Positions 25,277 through 33,600 of a DNA stretch of 64,000 nt are shown piece after piece (position 1 is the stretch's first letter; each line of letters starts with the position of its first letter). A program made the position numbers and the translations under genes. The stretch lies in assembly GCA_021325515.1 (NCBI GenBank), contig JAJPHC010000054.1:62001-126000 (forward strand). Direction: 5' to 3'. The notes beneath the pieces were generated by a model, which searched no databases, was not told the origin of the DNA, and saw nothing but the letters and a program-made list of their open reading frames with translations. This stretch comes from Acidobacteriota bacterium. GTDB taxonomy: Bacteria > Acidobacteriota > Thermoanaerobaculia > Gp7-AA8.

Positions 25277-26698
25277 ATGACGATTACGTTCAACCCCGAT
25301 GAGACTTCCCTTGAGCCACTGATCCAATCTGCATCGACCGAGGAACTGCTACAGAAAGACAGCGAGTACTGCTCCTTCGGTGACACGGTCCACTACGCGG
25401 ATCCACCGAAGATCTTCGAACGCTGTGAGGGAAGCTATCTCTTCGACGAGAGCGGCACGTCCTATCTCGATCTGCAGATGTGGTATTCGGCCGTCAACTT
25501 CGGATACGGCAATCCGCGGATCAACGAGGCGTTGAAGCGGCAGATCGACACGCTGCCGCAGCTTGCCTGCCAGTATCTCCATCGCGAGAAAGTCGAGCTG
25601 GCCGAAGCGCTCTGCAACGTGATGGAGAAACGCACCGGCGTGAAGGGCCGCGTGCACTTCAACGTCGGCGGCGCGCAGGCGGTCGAAGACTCGCTCAAGC
25701 TCGTGCGCAACGCCACAGGGCGCAGCCTGAACTTCGCCTTCATGGGCGGTTATCACGGGCGAACACTCGGCGCCTCGGCGATCACGTCGAGCTATCGCTA
25801 TCGCCGCCGCTTCGGACATTTCTCCGATCGCGCGCAGTTCATCCCCTTCCCTTACTGTTTCCGCTGCCCCTACGACAAGACTCGCGAGAGTTGCGAGCTC
25901 TTCTGCGTGGACCAGTTCGAACGTCTGTTCGACACCGAGTACCACTCCGTCTGGGATGCAAAGGCGTCGCAGTCCGAGTTCGCCGCGTTCTACATCGAGC
26001 CGATTCAGGGAACGGGCGGCTATGTCATTCCGCCGGAGGGATACTTCGAAGAGCTCACGCGCATCCTTCACGAGCGCGGCATTCTCATCGTGGTCGATGA
26101 GATTCAGATGGGCCTGTATCGCACCGGCAAGTTCTGGTCCTTCGAACATTTCGGCCTCAAGCCGGACGTCGTGGTCTTCGGTAAGGCGTTGACGAACGGA
26201 CTGAACCCTCTGTCGGGGATCTGGGCGCGCGAGGATCTCATCTCGCCCAGCGTGTTCCCGCCGGGATCGACGCATTCGACGTTCTCCTCCAACACCCTGG
26301 GCACGGCGACCGCGCTCGAAGTGATGCGCATGCTCGGTGAGTCCGATTACGAGAGCAGTGTGATGGAGAAGGGTGCTTATTTCCTCGCCCGGCTTCAGGA
26401 TCTCAAGTCGCGCTGGAAGATGATCGGCCATGTGGACGGTCTCGGCCTCGCGCTGCGAATCGAGATGTGCAAAGAGGATGGCTTCACGCCGAACAAGGAC
26501 TTGACGAACGCGATCTTCGACGAAGGGCTGAAGGGCGACATCGAAATGCACGGCCGGAAGTACGGCCTGGTTCTCGACGTCGGCGGCTATTACAAGAACG
26601 TCTTCACCCTCGCTCCCTCACTCGAGATTACCGAGGACGAGATCGACCTCGGCCTCGCGCTGATCGAATCGCTGCTCCTGCGTTGTGGTGCGTGCTGA
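25277..26698 (+). CDS. Class III PLP-dependent aminotransferase/racemase-like enzyme
   Basis: 473 residues of the ornithine/GABA aminotransferase family. PLP Lys303 lies in VVVFGKALTNG, the ring-binding Asp274 in IVVDEIQMGLYRTG, and the phosphate loop in NVGGAQAVEDSLKL. A cysteine-rich insertion (YCFRC at 193-197, then C206 and C210) resembles archaeal-type GABA aminotransferases and amino-acid racemases. It could make or use an omega-amino substrate. First gene of a seven-gene operon; the hydrolase gene follows by 4 bp. The long 5' gap with the MITE-like element marks the start of the cluster. Confidence 0.9.
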   Translation: MTITFNPDETSLEPLIQSASTEELLQKDSEYCSFGDTVHYADPPKIFERCEGSYLFDESGTSYLDLQMWYSAVNFGYGNPRINEALKRQIDTLPQLACQYLHREKVELAEALCNVMEKRTGVKGRVHFNVGGAQAVEDSLKLVRNATGRSLNFAFMGGYHGRTLGASAITSSYRYRRRFGHFSDRAQFIPFPYCFRCPYDKTRESCELFCVDQFERLFDTEYHSVWDAKASQSEFAAFYIEPIQGTGGYVIPPEGYFEELTRILHERGILIVVDEIQMGLYRTGKFWSFEHFGLKPDVVVFGKALTNGLNPLSGIWAREDLISPSVFPPGSTHSTFSSNTLGTATALEVMRMLGESDYESSVMEKGAYFLARLQDLKSRWKMIGHVDGLGLALRIEMCKEDGFTPNKDLTNAIFDEGLKGDIEMHGRKYGLVLDVGGYYKNVFTLAPSLEITEDEIDLGLALIESLLLRCGAC

Positions 26699-26702
26699 CG
26701 AC

Positions 26703-27566
26703 ATGACCCGGAACCGATACGACATTTTCGAAAAGGGGGGCGACACCGGCGTCCTTCTCTCTCACGGCATCACCGGTGCTCCCACGGAGATGAAACCGCT
26801 GATTCGCAAGCTTGCGAGCAGCGGGCTCACCGTCTCCTGCCCGGCACTCGCGGGCCATTGTTCGACCCTGGGCGAGTTGAAGAAGACGCGATGGACCGAC
26901 TGGTACGCGACGCTCGAGCAGTCGTTGATGGAATTGCGCGAGCAGTGCAGCACCGTGTTCGTCGGCGGGCTTTCGATGGGCGCTCTTCTCGCGCTGCGCC
27001 TCGCGGCGCGCCATCACGACGACGTGGCAGGCGTTGCAACGCTCTCCGCAACGTTCTTCTATGACGGCTGGAACGTCCCACGCTTCCGCCAGCGCTACCT
27101 GCTGCCGATCGCGATGTACACACCGATCCGGTACTTCTACTCGTGGCATGAGCCGCCGCCGTTCGGGATCAAGGACGAGCGGTTGCGCAACATCATCGCG
27201 GCGGTGTACGCGAATGACGCGTCGCAAATGCCGGAGAAGTACGGCTACTCCGAGTTTCCGGGTGTCACGATCCGGGAGACGTTCCGCCTGATCAAAGCGG
27301 TGAAGCGCGAGCTCGCGAAGGTCACCGCTCCGCTGCTGATCGTTCACGCGACGGAAGACGATATGGCCACGCTCGAGAATGCGCGCTATCTCCAGCGAAA
27401 CGTCGCATCATCGGACGTGGAGACGTTCTTCGTCGATGACACCTATCATGTACTCACGCTGGACCGGCGAAAGTACGACATCGCCGATCGTGTTGCATCG
27501 TTCATCGACGCGCGGCTGCCCGAGGCCGAGCAGACTTTGGAGTTCTCGCATGACATCCACGGCTGA
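26703..27566 (+). CDS. Alpha/beta hydrolase (carboxylesterase/thioesterase-like)
   Basis: 287 residues of the serine hydrolase fold, close to EstA/monoglyceride-lipase-like carboxylesterases. Oxyanion region LLSHGITGAPTEM, nucleophile Ser91 in GGLSMGALLAL, acid in HATEDDMATLEN and His in DDTYHVLTLDRRKYD. Cytoplasmic, with no signal peptide. The position between a PLP enzyme and an acyl carrier protein gene suggests it may release or edit an acyl intermediate. The ATG at 26703 is preferred to an upstream in-frame start at 26685. The end overlaps the ACP gene by 17 bp. Confidence 0.88.
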   Translation: MTRNRYDIFEKGGDTGVLLSHGITGAPTEMKPLIRKLASSGLTVSCPALAGHCSTLGELKKTRWTDWYATLEQSLMELREQCSTVFVGGLSMGALLALRLAARHHDDVAGVATLSATFFYDGWNVPRFRQRYLLPIAMYTPIRYFYSWHEPPPFGIKDERLRNIIAAVYANDASQMPEKYGYSEFPGVTIRETFRLIKAVKRELAKVTAPLLIVHATEDDMATLENARYLQRNVASSDVETFFVDDTYHVLTLDRRKYDIADRVASFIDARLPEAEQTLEFSHDIHG

Positions 27567-27816
27567 CACGCTCAAAAAGATTCTCACCGAGAAGTTCCAC
27601 GTCGACGAGTCGAAGATTCAGCCCGAGGCATCGCTCGACAGCCTGGGCCTCGACTCGCTCGATCTGATCGAAGTGCTCTTCGAAGTCGAAGAGACGTTCG
27701 ACATTCGTGTGCCGCAGGAAGGCTCGACGATTCGCGCGGCAACGATCCAGGAACTGCTCGACACGATCAAGGGTCTCGTCGAACAGAACGCGGCCACGAA
27801 GGCCGAGTCCGCATGA
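27550..27816 (+). CDS. Acyl carrier protein
   Basis: 88 residues. The phosphopantetheine attachment site is LDSLGLDSLDLIEVLFEVEE, with Ser36 at the same number as in E. coli ACP; helix I (TLKKILTEKFHVDESKI) and helix III (STIRAATIQELLDTIKG) fit the fold. A second-copy ACP in a cluster with its own ketosynthase usually serves a dedicated acyl pathway rather than bulk fatty acid synthesis. The start overlaps the hydrolase gene, and its stop overlaps the ketosynthase ATG (ATGA), so translation is coupled on both sides. Confidence 0.95.
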   Translation: MTSTADTLKKILTEKFHVDESKIQPEASLDSLGLDSLDLIEVLFEVEETFDIRVPQEGSTIRAATIQELLDTIKGLVEQNAATKAESA

Positions 27817-29048
27817 CCAGCCGGCGGGTCGTCGTCACCGGCGTCGGCGTCGTCTCGCCGCACGGCAGCGATCCCTCGACGATGTTCGACCGGCTGATGG
27901 CCGGCGAGTCGGCAATTCGCGAGGTGTCCTTCGACGTCAACGCAGCGTACTCGAACATCGCAGCGCCGGTCGACTTCGATCCGGCGCCGCACTTCCCTCC
28001 CTCCGTGCGCCTCGAGAATGTCGACCGCGTCTCACAAATGACGATCGTCGCCGCAACATCGGCGTTCGCTGACGCCGCCCTGCAGCTCGACGACGCGCAG
28101 AAGCTTCGAGCAGGAGTCTCCTTCGGCACCGGAATGGGATCGGCGACCGCACTCGAAGAGACGCATCTCCAGGTCTTTTCGCGCGATCCCGAACGCGTGC
28201 GGCCGATGACGGTGTTGAAGGTGATGAACAACGCCTCGCCCGGACACATCGCCATCAAGTACGGCTTCGGCGGACCGAACCTGACGTTCTCGTGCGCCTG
28301 CGCTTCGTCTGCCGTATCGATCGGTGAAGCGTACAGGCAGATTCGCCACGGATACGCGGACGTGATGATCGCAGGCGGTGCGGAAGCACCGCTGACGTAT
28401 ACGTTCTTTCGCGGATGGGATGCCATGCATGTCCTCGCGCCGGTGGACCGCGAGAATCCATCAGCGACCTGCAAGCCGTTCGCGAAGAATCGCACCGGCC
28501 TCGTGCTCGGCGAAGGCGCAGCGATGGTGGTCCTCGAAGAGCGCGAGCTCGCGCTGAAACGCGGAGCGCGCATTTATGCAGAGTTGATCGGATACGGATC
28601 TTCAAACGACGCCTCGCACATCACGAAGCCTTCGGTCGCAGGACAGGCGCGGGCGATGCAGCTCGCGCTCGAGGATCAGGGGACGTCGCCGGATGCCGTC
28701 GACTACGTGAACGCGCACGGAACCGCCACGGCAATCAACGACCCGACGGAGACACGAGCGATCAAGCAGGTCTTCGGCGATCGAGCGTCCAGGATTCCGG
28801 TCAGCTCCACCAAGTCGATGCACGGCCATCTCCTCGGCGGTGCCGGTGCACTCGAATTTGCCATCTCCGTACTCGCGCTCAATCGCAGCGCGATCCCGCC
28901 GACCGCGCATCTCGACTCGCCCGATCCGGAGTGCGATCTCGATTACGTCCCGTCGAAGGGAAGACGCGACGTCAGCCTGGGCTGCGTGATGTCGAACTCG
29001 TTCGCGTTCGGCGGCACGAACGCCGTGCTCCTCGCGCGCAGCGCATGA
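27813..29048 (+). CDS. Beta-ketoacyl-ACP synthase (FabF/KAS II-like)
   Basis: 411 residues of the condensing-enzyme family. Catalytic Cys163 in TFSCACASSAVS, His302 in NAHGTATAINDPTE, Lys334 and His339 in SSTKSMHGHLLGGAGA, and a C-terminal MSNSFAFGGTNA. All catalytic residues are intact, so it should perform decarboxylative condensation on an ACP-bound acyl chain. No ketoreductase or dehydratase accompanies it, so it may elongate once or work with host fatty acid enzymes. ATGA overlaps on both sides (ACP upstream, DMT downstream). Confidence 0.94.
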   Translation: MTSRRVVVTGVGVVSPHGSDPSTMFDRLMAGESAIREVSFDVNAAYSNIAAPVDFDPAPHFPPSVRLENVDRVSQMTIVAATSAFADAALQLDDAQKLRAGVSFGTGMGSATALEETHLQVFSRDPERVRPMTVLKVMNNASPGHIAIKYGFGGPNLTFSCACASSAVSIGEAYRQIRHGYADVMIAGGAEAPLTYTFFRGWDAMHVLAPVDRENPSATCKPFAKNRTGLVLGEGAAMVVLEERELALKRGARIYAELIGYGSSNDASHITKPSVAGQARAMQLALEDQGTSPDAVDYVNAHGTATAINDPTETRAIKQVFGDRASRIPVSSTKSMHGHLLGGAGALEFAISVLALNRSAIPPTAHLDSPDPECDLDYVPSKGRRDVSLGCVMSNSFAFGGTNAVLLARSA

Positions 29049-29404
29049 TGCCGCCGCTCGCGATCGCGCTCTGGCTCGCGAACATCGTGCTCGACACGGC
29101 CGGGCATCTCATCTTCAAGTCCGTCGCGGCCGGGGATGATGACCTCAAGATTCGCCGCTGGAAACGGATGCTGTCGTCGCCGCGATTGTGGGCCGGCGGC
29201 ATCTGCTTCGGCCTGGAGTTCGTGATCTGGTTCGCGCTCCTGTCGCTGATCCCGCTCTCACTGGCCATGCTCATCGGCTCCATCAACATCGTCGTCGTGA
29301 TGCTCGCCGGAAGGGTGGTGTTCCGCGAGACCCTCGATGGCGTGCGCATCGCCGCAATGTGCCTGATCACGATCGGCGTCGCGCTCGCGGGAGGAGCCGG
29401 TTGA
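29045..29404 (+). CDS. Half-size DMT/EamA-type membrane transporter, subunit 1
   Basis: 119 residues, four hydrophobic helices, one EamA/SMR-type repeat: WLANIVLDTAGHLIFKSVA, then SSPRLWAGGICFGLEFVIWFALLSLIPLSLAM and a final GVRIAAMCLITIGVALAGG. Its size and layout match the small DMT proteins that act as dimers, such as EmrE or the ArnE/ArnF pair that flips undecaprenyl-linked aminoarabinose. ATG at 29045 overlaps the ketosynthase stop. It is directly followed by a second half-size gene, so a heterodimeric flippase is likely. Confidence 0.82.
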   Translation: MMPPLAIALWLANIVLDTAGHLIFKSVAAGDDDLKIRRWKRMLSSPRLWAGGICFGLEFVIWFALLSLIPLSLAMLIGSINIVVVMLAGRVVFRETLDGVRIAAMCLITIGVALAGGAG

Positions 29405-29787
29405 GCCGGCGCGCGTTCTACGCGCTCGGCTTCGGCGCGCTGATGTTGTCCGATACATGGACGCAGGTCGCGTTCAAGCTGGCCTCACTACAAACCGGCC
29501 CCTTCGCGCTTACGCCCGGCTGGCTGAAAAGCGCAGCGCTCGCACCCTGGATCTACGGAGCGATCGCAGGCTACATCTGCTCATTCATCACCTGGATGAC
29601 TTTGTTGAAGCATGCGCCGGTCGGCCCGGCGTTCGCCGCTTCGCATCTGGAAGTCGTCCCGGTCCTGTTGATCTCGGTGCCGCTGTTCGGCGATCGATTG
29701 ACGATGTTGCAATTGATCGGCGCGGGATGCATCGTGCTGGGCGTAATCCTCCTGAGCTCGAGCAAATCGAAACAAAGCGATGCCTGA
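29401..29787 (+). CDS. Half-size DMT/EamA-type membrane transporter, subunit 2
   Basis: 128 residues from a TTG start at 29401 that overlaps the previous stop (TTGA); no ATG or GTG fits the membrane-protein frame near this point. Four helices: AFYALGFGALMLSDTWTQVAFKLA, APWIYGAIAGYICSFITWMTLLKHAPVGPAFAASHLEVVPVLLISV split by short loops, and MLQLIGAGCIVLGVILL. The C-terminal half is more EamA-like than subunit 1. Together they form an ArnE/ArnF-like pair. The last 8 bp overlap the DegT-type gene. Confidence 0.75.
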   Translation: MSRRAFYALGFGALMLSDTWTQVAFKLASLQTGPFALTPGWLKSAALAPWIYGAIAGYICSFITWMTLLKHAPVGPAFAASHLEVVPVLLISVPLFGDRLTMLQLIGAGCIVLGVILLSSSKSKQSDA

Positions 29788-30994
29788 TGCATGGCGCGAG
29801 ATCCCGCCGACCGCAGGACTTCCTCTGCGGGCTAGCGACCTGATCCCTCGCTCCGGCAAAACGCTGCAAGATGCAGTCGCGGCGTTCCTCGGCGTCCCCG
29901 CCGTTCAGCTCGAATGTTCCGGCACGGCGGCGTTGATCGTCGCGTTGACGGCTCTGATGCGCCACAGTCCGCGCCGCCGCCGCGTCGTTCTGCCTGCGTA
30001 TACATGTCCACTCGTTGCTCTGGCGGTGATGCACTGTGGATTGACGCCGGTTCTTTGCGATGTGCGCCGCGATCATTTCGACTTCTCGCCGGAGATGCTC
30101 GCATCGCTCGTCGACGACGAGACGCTCGCCATCATTCCGACACACCTCGGCGGGCGCGTCGCAGACGTGACGGCCGTCAACGAGCTCGCTCGTCGCTACC
30201 AGGCGACGGTCATCGAGGACGCGGCGCAGGCGCTCGGAGCTCAATGGCATGACCGCGCCGCGGGAACGGCGGGCGATCTTGGATTCTTCAGCCTTGCCGT
30301 GGGCAAAGGATTGACTCTGTACGAGGGCGGAGTCCTGTTCGCGCGCGATGACGCGATGAGACGCCAATTACGCGAGGAAAGCCGGCGCGTGGCGCCCTTT
30401 CGTCCGGGCTGGGAGATCCGTCGCTCGCTGCAACTCCTCGGATATACAGCGTTCTATCGTCCATCCGCGCTGCGCTATGTTTACGGACGTCCACTGCGCC
30501 GCGCGCTTGCGCAGCACGATCTCACCGGTGCCGTCGGCGACGATTTTCCGGGCCCGATTCCCTTGCACACTCTCGGAGGCTGGCGTCGTTCGGTCGGCGT
30601 GAATGCGCTGAAGCGCTTGCCCGGATTCATCGCCATGACGACCGATCAGGCGAAGCAGCGCAAGACCATCATCGAGAGCATTGAAGGTGTCACCGTCATC
30701 GGCGATCCTGACGGCAGCCGAGGTACATGGCCGTTCTTCATGGTGTTGATGCCGGGGCGGGAAGCGCGCGATGCGGCATTGGGGCGATTGTGGACCGCGG
30801 GCCTTGGAGTGAGCCGCCTGTTCATTCACGCCATTCCCGACTATCCGTCGTTCGCTGCGCAGTTCGCCGGCGCGGACGTTCCGAACGCACGGGACTTCGC
30901 GGCGCGCATGCTGACCATCACCAATAGTCCGTGGTTGGGGGAAGACGATTTTCAACGGATTCTCGCAACGCTCGGAGAGGCGGTCACATCATAG
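29780..30994 (+). CDS. DegT/DnrJ/EryC1/StrS-family PLP aminotransferase
   Basis: 404 residues. PLP Lys176 is in FFSLAVGKGLTLYEGG and the cofactor Asp147 in VIEDAAQALGA; the substrate/phosphate loop is CSGTAALIVAL, and LPAYTCPLVALAV matches the family's PAYTC block. These enzymes aminate nucleotide-linked or cyclitol sugars (ArnB is one), but this member has a longer C-terminal part than usual and could use another keto substrate. Last gene of the operon. Its stop overlaps the convergent ureohydrolase gene by 6 bp. Confidence 0.88.
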   Translation: MPDAWREIPPTAGLPLRASDLIPRSGKTLQDAVAAFLGVPAVQLECSGTAALIVALTALMRHSPRRRRVVLPAYTCPLVALAVMHCGLTPVLCDVRRDHFDFSPEMLASLVDDETLAIIPTHLGGRVADVTAVNELARRYQATVIEDAAQALGAQWHDRAAGTAGDLGFFSLAVGKGLTLYEGGVLFARDDAMRRQLREESRRVAPFRPGWEIRRSLQLLGYTAFYRPSALRYVYGRPLRRALAQHDLTGAVGDDFPGPIPLHTLGGWRRSVGVNALKRLPGFIAMTTDQAKQRKTIIESIEGVTVIGDPDGSRGTWPFFMVLMPGREARDAALGRLWTAGLGVSRLFIHAIPDYPSFAAQFAGADVPNARDFAARMLTITNSPWLGEDDFQRILATLGEAVTS

Positions 30995-31819
30995 ATGTCC
31001 GAGAAGGGAGACGAGGCGACGATTCACGAGGCGATGCATTTCGCGGGACAGCTCCAGCGAATCGCCGGAAATCTCAGGCTGGTCATCAAGAGCACTGAGG
31101 ATGCGCTTCAACCGGCTGCGATAGCGATACGCCGAGACGTCGCCCACCACGTCGCAGCCGATGACCCGCTCTTTCACACTCTCAACCAGAGACTGCACCT
31201 CGTGAAGATGCATCACTCCCTGATCCCAATTCGTCTGGACGACTTCTGGTGCAAGCACATCCTTGTCGATGGAAAGATAGATCGGATCCGGCGAGAGGGA
31301 CTGCAGCAACGCGCGCGACATCTCGGCGGCGCCCTCGAATGACTGCGAGGCGCGCACACCAAGCATGCGCAGCATGCGCAGGCTGCGTCCCAGACACCAG
31401 TACACGACCTTCCCGCTCCTCAACGGTCCCAGGTGATTTTCAAACGCATGGAAGGACTCCACATCGGGAGAAGTGATTCCCGCCACGTGAACGCGGGACA
31501 CCTCGGGAAGCCGCGCCACGTGCGCGACCCAGGAGCCACAGTGGATTCCGAACGGGTAGCGCATGTTGTCAGGATGGTTGTCGAGAACGAGCACCTGCAC
31601 TCGCCTTCTCTGTCTGGCGATCAACTCGGCGCTGACGTGATGAAAATCTCCGCTGCCCATGAACACGATGCCAGCCGGTTCGAATGGAGGGAGTGCGCGC
31701 AACGCAGCCTCTGCACAACCGAAGCGAATCTCTTCTTCTCTGTTGCGCAGATCGATCATCTCGGCGCCGTCCAATCCGGCAACCGAACCATCGAAATCAA
31801 GAATGACTGTTCGCGACAT
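30989..31819 (-). CDS. Arginase/ureohydrolase-superfamily protein
   Basis: 276 residues from the ATG at 31819 (31825 also possible). Di-metal ligands of the ureohydrolase fold are recognisable: SGDFHHVS (His60/61), DNHPDN (Asp80, His82, Asp84) and LSIDKDVL (Asp185, Asp187), the counterparts of GxxH, DAHxD and SxDxD. The family cleaves C-N bonds in arginine, agmatine, formiminoglutamate, proclavaminate or acetylated polyamines; this sequence is divergent and the substrate is open. It overlaps the upstream FemAB-like gene by 23 bp on the same strand. Confidence 0.78.
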   Translation of the reverse strand: MSRTVILDFDGSVAGLDGAEMIDLRNREEEIRFGCAEAALRALPPFEPAGIVFMGSGDFHHVSAELIARQRRRVQVLVLDNHPDNMRYPFGIHCGSWVAHVARLPEVSRVHVAGITSPDVESFHAFENHLGPLRSGKVVYWCLGRSLRMLRMLGVRASQSFEGAAEMSRALLQSLSPDPIYLSIDKDVLAPEVVQTNWDQGVMHLHEVQSLVESVKERVIGCDVVGDVSAYRYRSRLKRILSALDDQPEISGDSLELSREMHRLVNRRLVSLLGHL

Positions 31820-32861
31820 CGGCATACCAGCGGCGATCCGGCTCGAACCATCGCTTCGAACATTTGAGCACGAGCCGGAGAAACGGATTGCGAATCCGGA
31901 CGGCGTGCATCGTCGGCGTGAACCGCGCACCGAGCTGCCGCTTCACTTCGGGATCCGTCCAGCCCGCGATGTACACGCCGTATCCGTGCTCCAGCGCGTA
32001 CTCGAGATTGTGAAACCAGCTCACCGCGTACAGATCGTGATCGCGCGCGGCGGGATACTCGAAGCCGACGTACTTGTCGATGAGCCTGTCTTCGATCGCG
32101 AAGCAGAGATTCCATCCGATGAACCGCCCGCTGGCGCGATAGCAGAACAGGGTTCCGCCGCAGGAAGCGTCTCGAAGGAGGGAGCGGAAGAAGTCTTCGG
32201 TGAGAAAGTCGAAGTGCACGTCGCTCTGCTCGTACACATTCCGGTAGAGCCTGTGAATCTCTCCGATGAAGTCGTCGCTGTCGAATCGCGCATCGCCGGC
32301 GCGAATCGCTTCGACCTCGATTTGTTTCCGGCTCCGAAGCTTGCGGCGAAGAGTCTTTCGCCGTGAGTGCGAAAAACGCGACAGAAATTCGTCGATCGAG
32401 CCGAAGTCGATCGGTACATAAGCGAGCGCCTGTCCTTCCATCAGAGTGAATCCTGCAGCGACACAAGCTTCAGCAAACCTCTGTGCATGGCCGATGGCAG
32501 CCGTACCGACGAGCACCGCTTCGACGGGGAGATCCTTCACGATCAGGAAGGGATCATCCGTCCCGGCGAGCAGAAGCGAGAGGACGGAGGACGGAGGCTG
32601 GCCGGCCGGGAGCGGCACATACTCGGACACGGTGGTGCCGGCGAACGTTGCGGTCACTTCGAAAAGGCGCCGCCAGAAGCGCGCGAACGGAAGCGCGTCG
32701 ATGCGCTTGCGAATTCGCGGCTCGAGCGTCGTGAGCAGATCGAAACGTGCGCGAAACAGAGGCGGATCGATTCCGATGCAGACGAACCCTTCGGGTGGCG
32801 TCAGGCTGAAATGGCGAATCAGCCGTGGCGGCTCGAGCAGATTATGTAGCTGCATGTCCAT
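31797..32861 (-). CDS. FemAB/GNAT-fold (peptidoglycan-biosynthesis-like) transferase
   Basis: 354 residues. The central and C-terminal parts look like the GNAT-type fold of peptidogalycan biosynthesis/recognition and FemAB-like proteins: FSHSRRKTLRRKLRSRKQ, then LYRNVYEQSDVHFDFLTEDFF, GGTLFCYRASGRFIGWNL and YAVSWFHNLEYALEHGYG. Known relatives add amino acids from aminoacyl-tRNA to peptidoglycan precursors or to lipids, or transfer acetyl groups. No signal peptide. The start overlaps the VirJ-like gene end by 20 bp and its own end overlaps the ureohydrolase gene. Confidence 0.75.
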   Translation of the reverse strand: MDMQLHNLLEPPRLIRHFSLTPPEGFVCIGIDPPLFRARFDLLTTLEPRIRKRIDALPFARFWRRLFEVTATFAGTTVSEYVPLPAGQPPSSVLSLLLAGTDDPFLIVKDLPVEAVLVGTAAIGHAQRFAEACVAAGFTLMEGQALAYVPIDFGSIDEFLSRFSHSRRKTLRRKLRSRKQIEVEAIRAGDARFDSDDFIGEIHRLYRNVYEQSDVHFDFLTEDFFRSLLRDASCGGTLFCYRASGRFIGWNLCFAIEDRLIDKYVGFEYPAARDHDLYAVSWFHNLEYALEHGYGVYIAGWTDPEVKRQLGARFTPTMHAVRIRNPFLRLVLKCSKRWFEPDRRWYADVANSHS

Positions 32862-33600
32862 GACTCAGAGCTGCAGACCAGATGATCCGGGCCAGCCGAT
32901 CATAAGCGCCGCAGAGGTGATGGCCGCCGGTCATCCCGATACGTGTGGCGAGCAGAGGGTCGAGCGCCGGACACAGCGAGTTGCGATCGCGGCGGCCGTA
33001 AATGCAGAGCACGCGTTTGCCGCGCATGCGCTCGACTTCGCTGCGCACTGGAACCTCCCGTGAAGATGGCGTGTCGCGAAAGAGATCGACAGGCGTGACT
33101 TCGAAATCGATCGTGCGATCCAGGCCGATGAGCGCAGACAATTCGACGCGCGGCTTCAGCCGGTCTGGCAGCCGATTGAACATGAACGGTAACACGCCGG
33201 CGCCGCGCGAGTAGCCGCAAAGGATGACGTGAGGCGCGTGCCACTCGAGTGAATAGTGCGTGATGAGCTTGCGCAACGCGCAGGCAGATTCGTCGGGAGT
33301 TCGTCGAACTGCGAAATACTCCGGCGCGACGAGGCCCACAACCGAGATGCCACGGCGATTCAGCCCTTCCGCAATTTCGCGATCGATCGCGCGCCAGCCG
33401 CCATCACCCGAGACGAGGATCGCGAGCCACCCCTCGTCGCGCGCCGCGCGGAGCTCGACCACGGGAAGATCCTCGACCGACGATTGATCGATGCAGGAGC
33501 AGAACGAAGCCGTTTGTGAAAATCGCGTACTTCCCGAAAAGATCACGAACAGGGCAGCCGCCAGCAGGCGCCGCCCGCGAAAGAGAAATTGGTTGAGCAT
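32842..33600 (-). CDS. VirJ/AcvB-like exported serine hydrolase
   Basis: 252 residues from the ATG at 33600, which begins a signal/anchor (MLNQFLFRGRRLLAAALFVIF). VirJ-domain features: SGDGGWRAIDREIAEGLNRRG, nucleophile elbow LCGYSRGAGVLPF, and C-terminal GGHHLCGAYDRLA supplying His. In Agrobacterium AcvB, this domain hydrolyses lysyl-phosphatidylglycerol in the periplasm; only the single VirJ-like domain is present here. A longer frame reaches 33768, but its extra residues look non-coding. First gene of the three-gene minus-strand operon. Confidence 0.82.
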   Translation of the reverse strand: MLNQFLFRGRRLLAAALFVIFSGSTRFSQTASFCSCIDQSSVEDLPVVELRAARDEGWLAILVSGDGGWRAIDREIAEGLNRRGISVVGLVAPEYFAVRRTPDESACALRKLITHYSLEWHAPHVILCGYSRGAGVLPFMFNRLPDRLKPRVELSALIGLDRTIDFEVTPVDLFRDTPSSREVPVRSEVERMRGKRVLCIYGRRDRNSLCPALDPLLATRIGMTGGHHLCGAYDRLARIIWSAALSHGHAAT

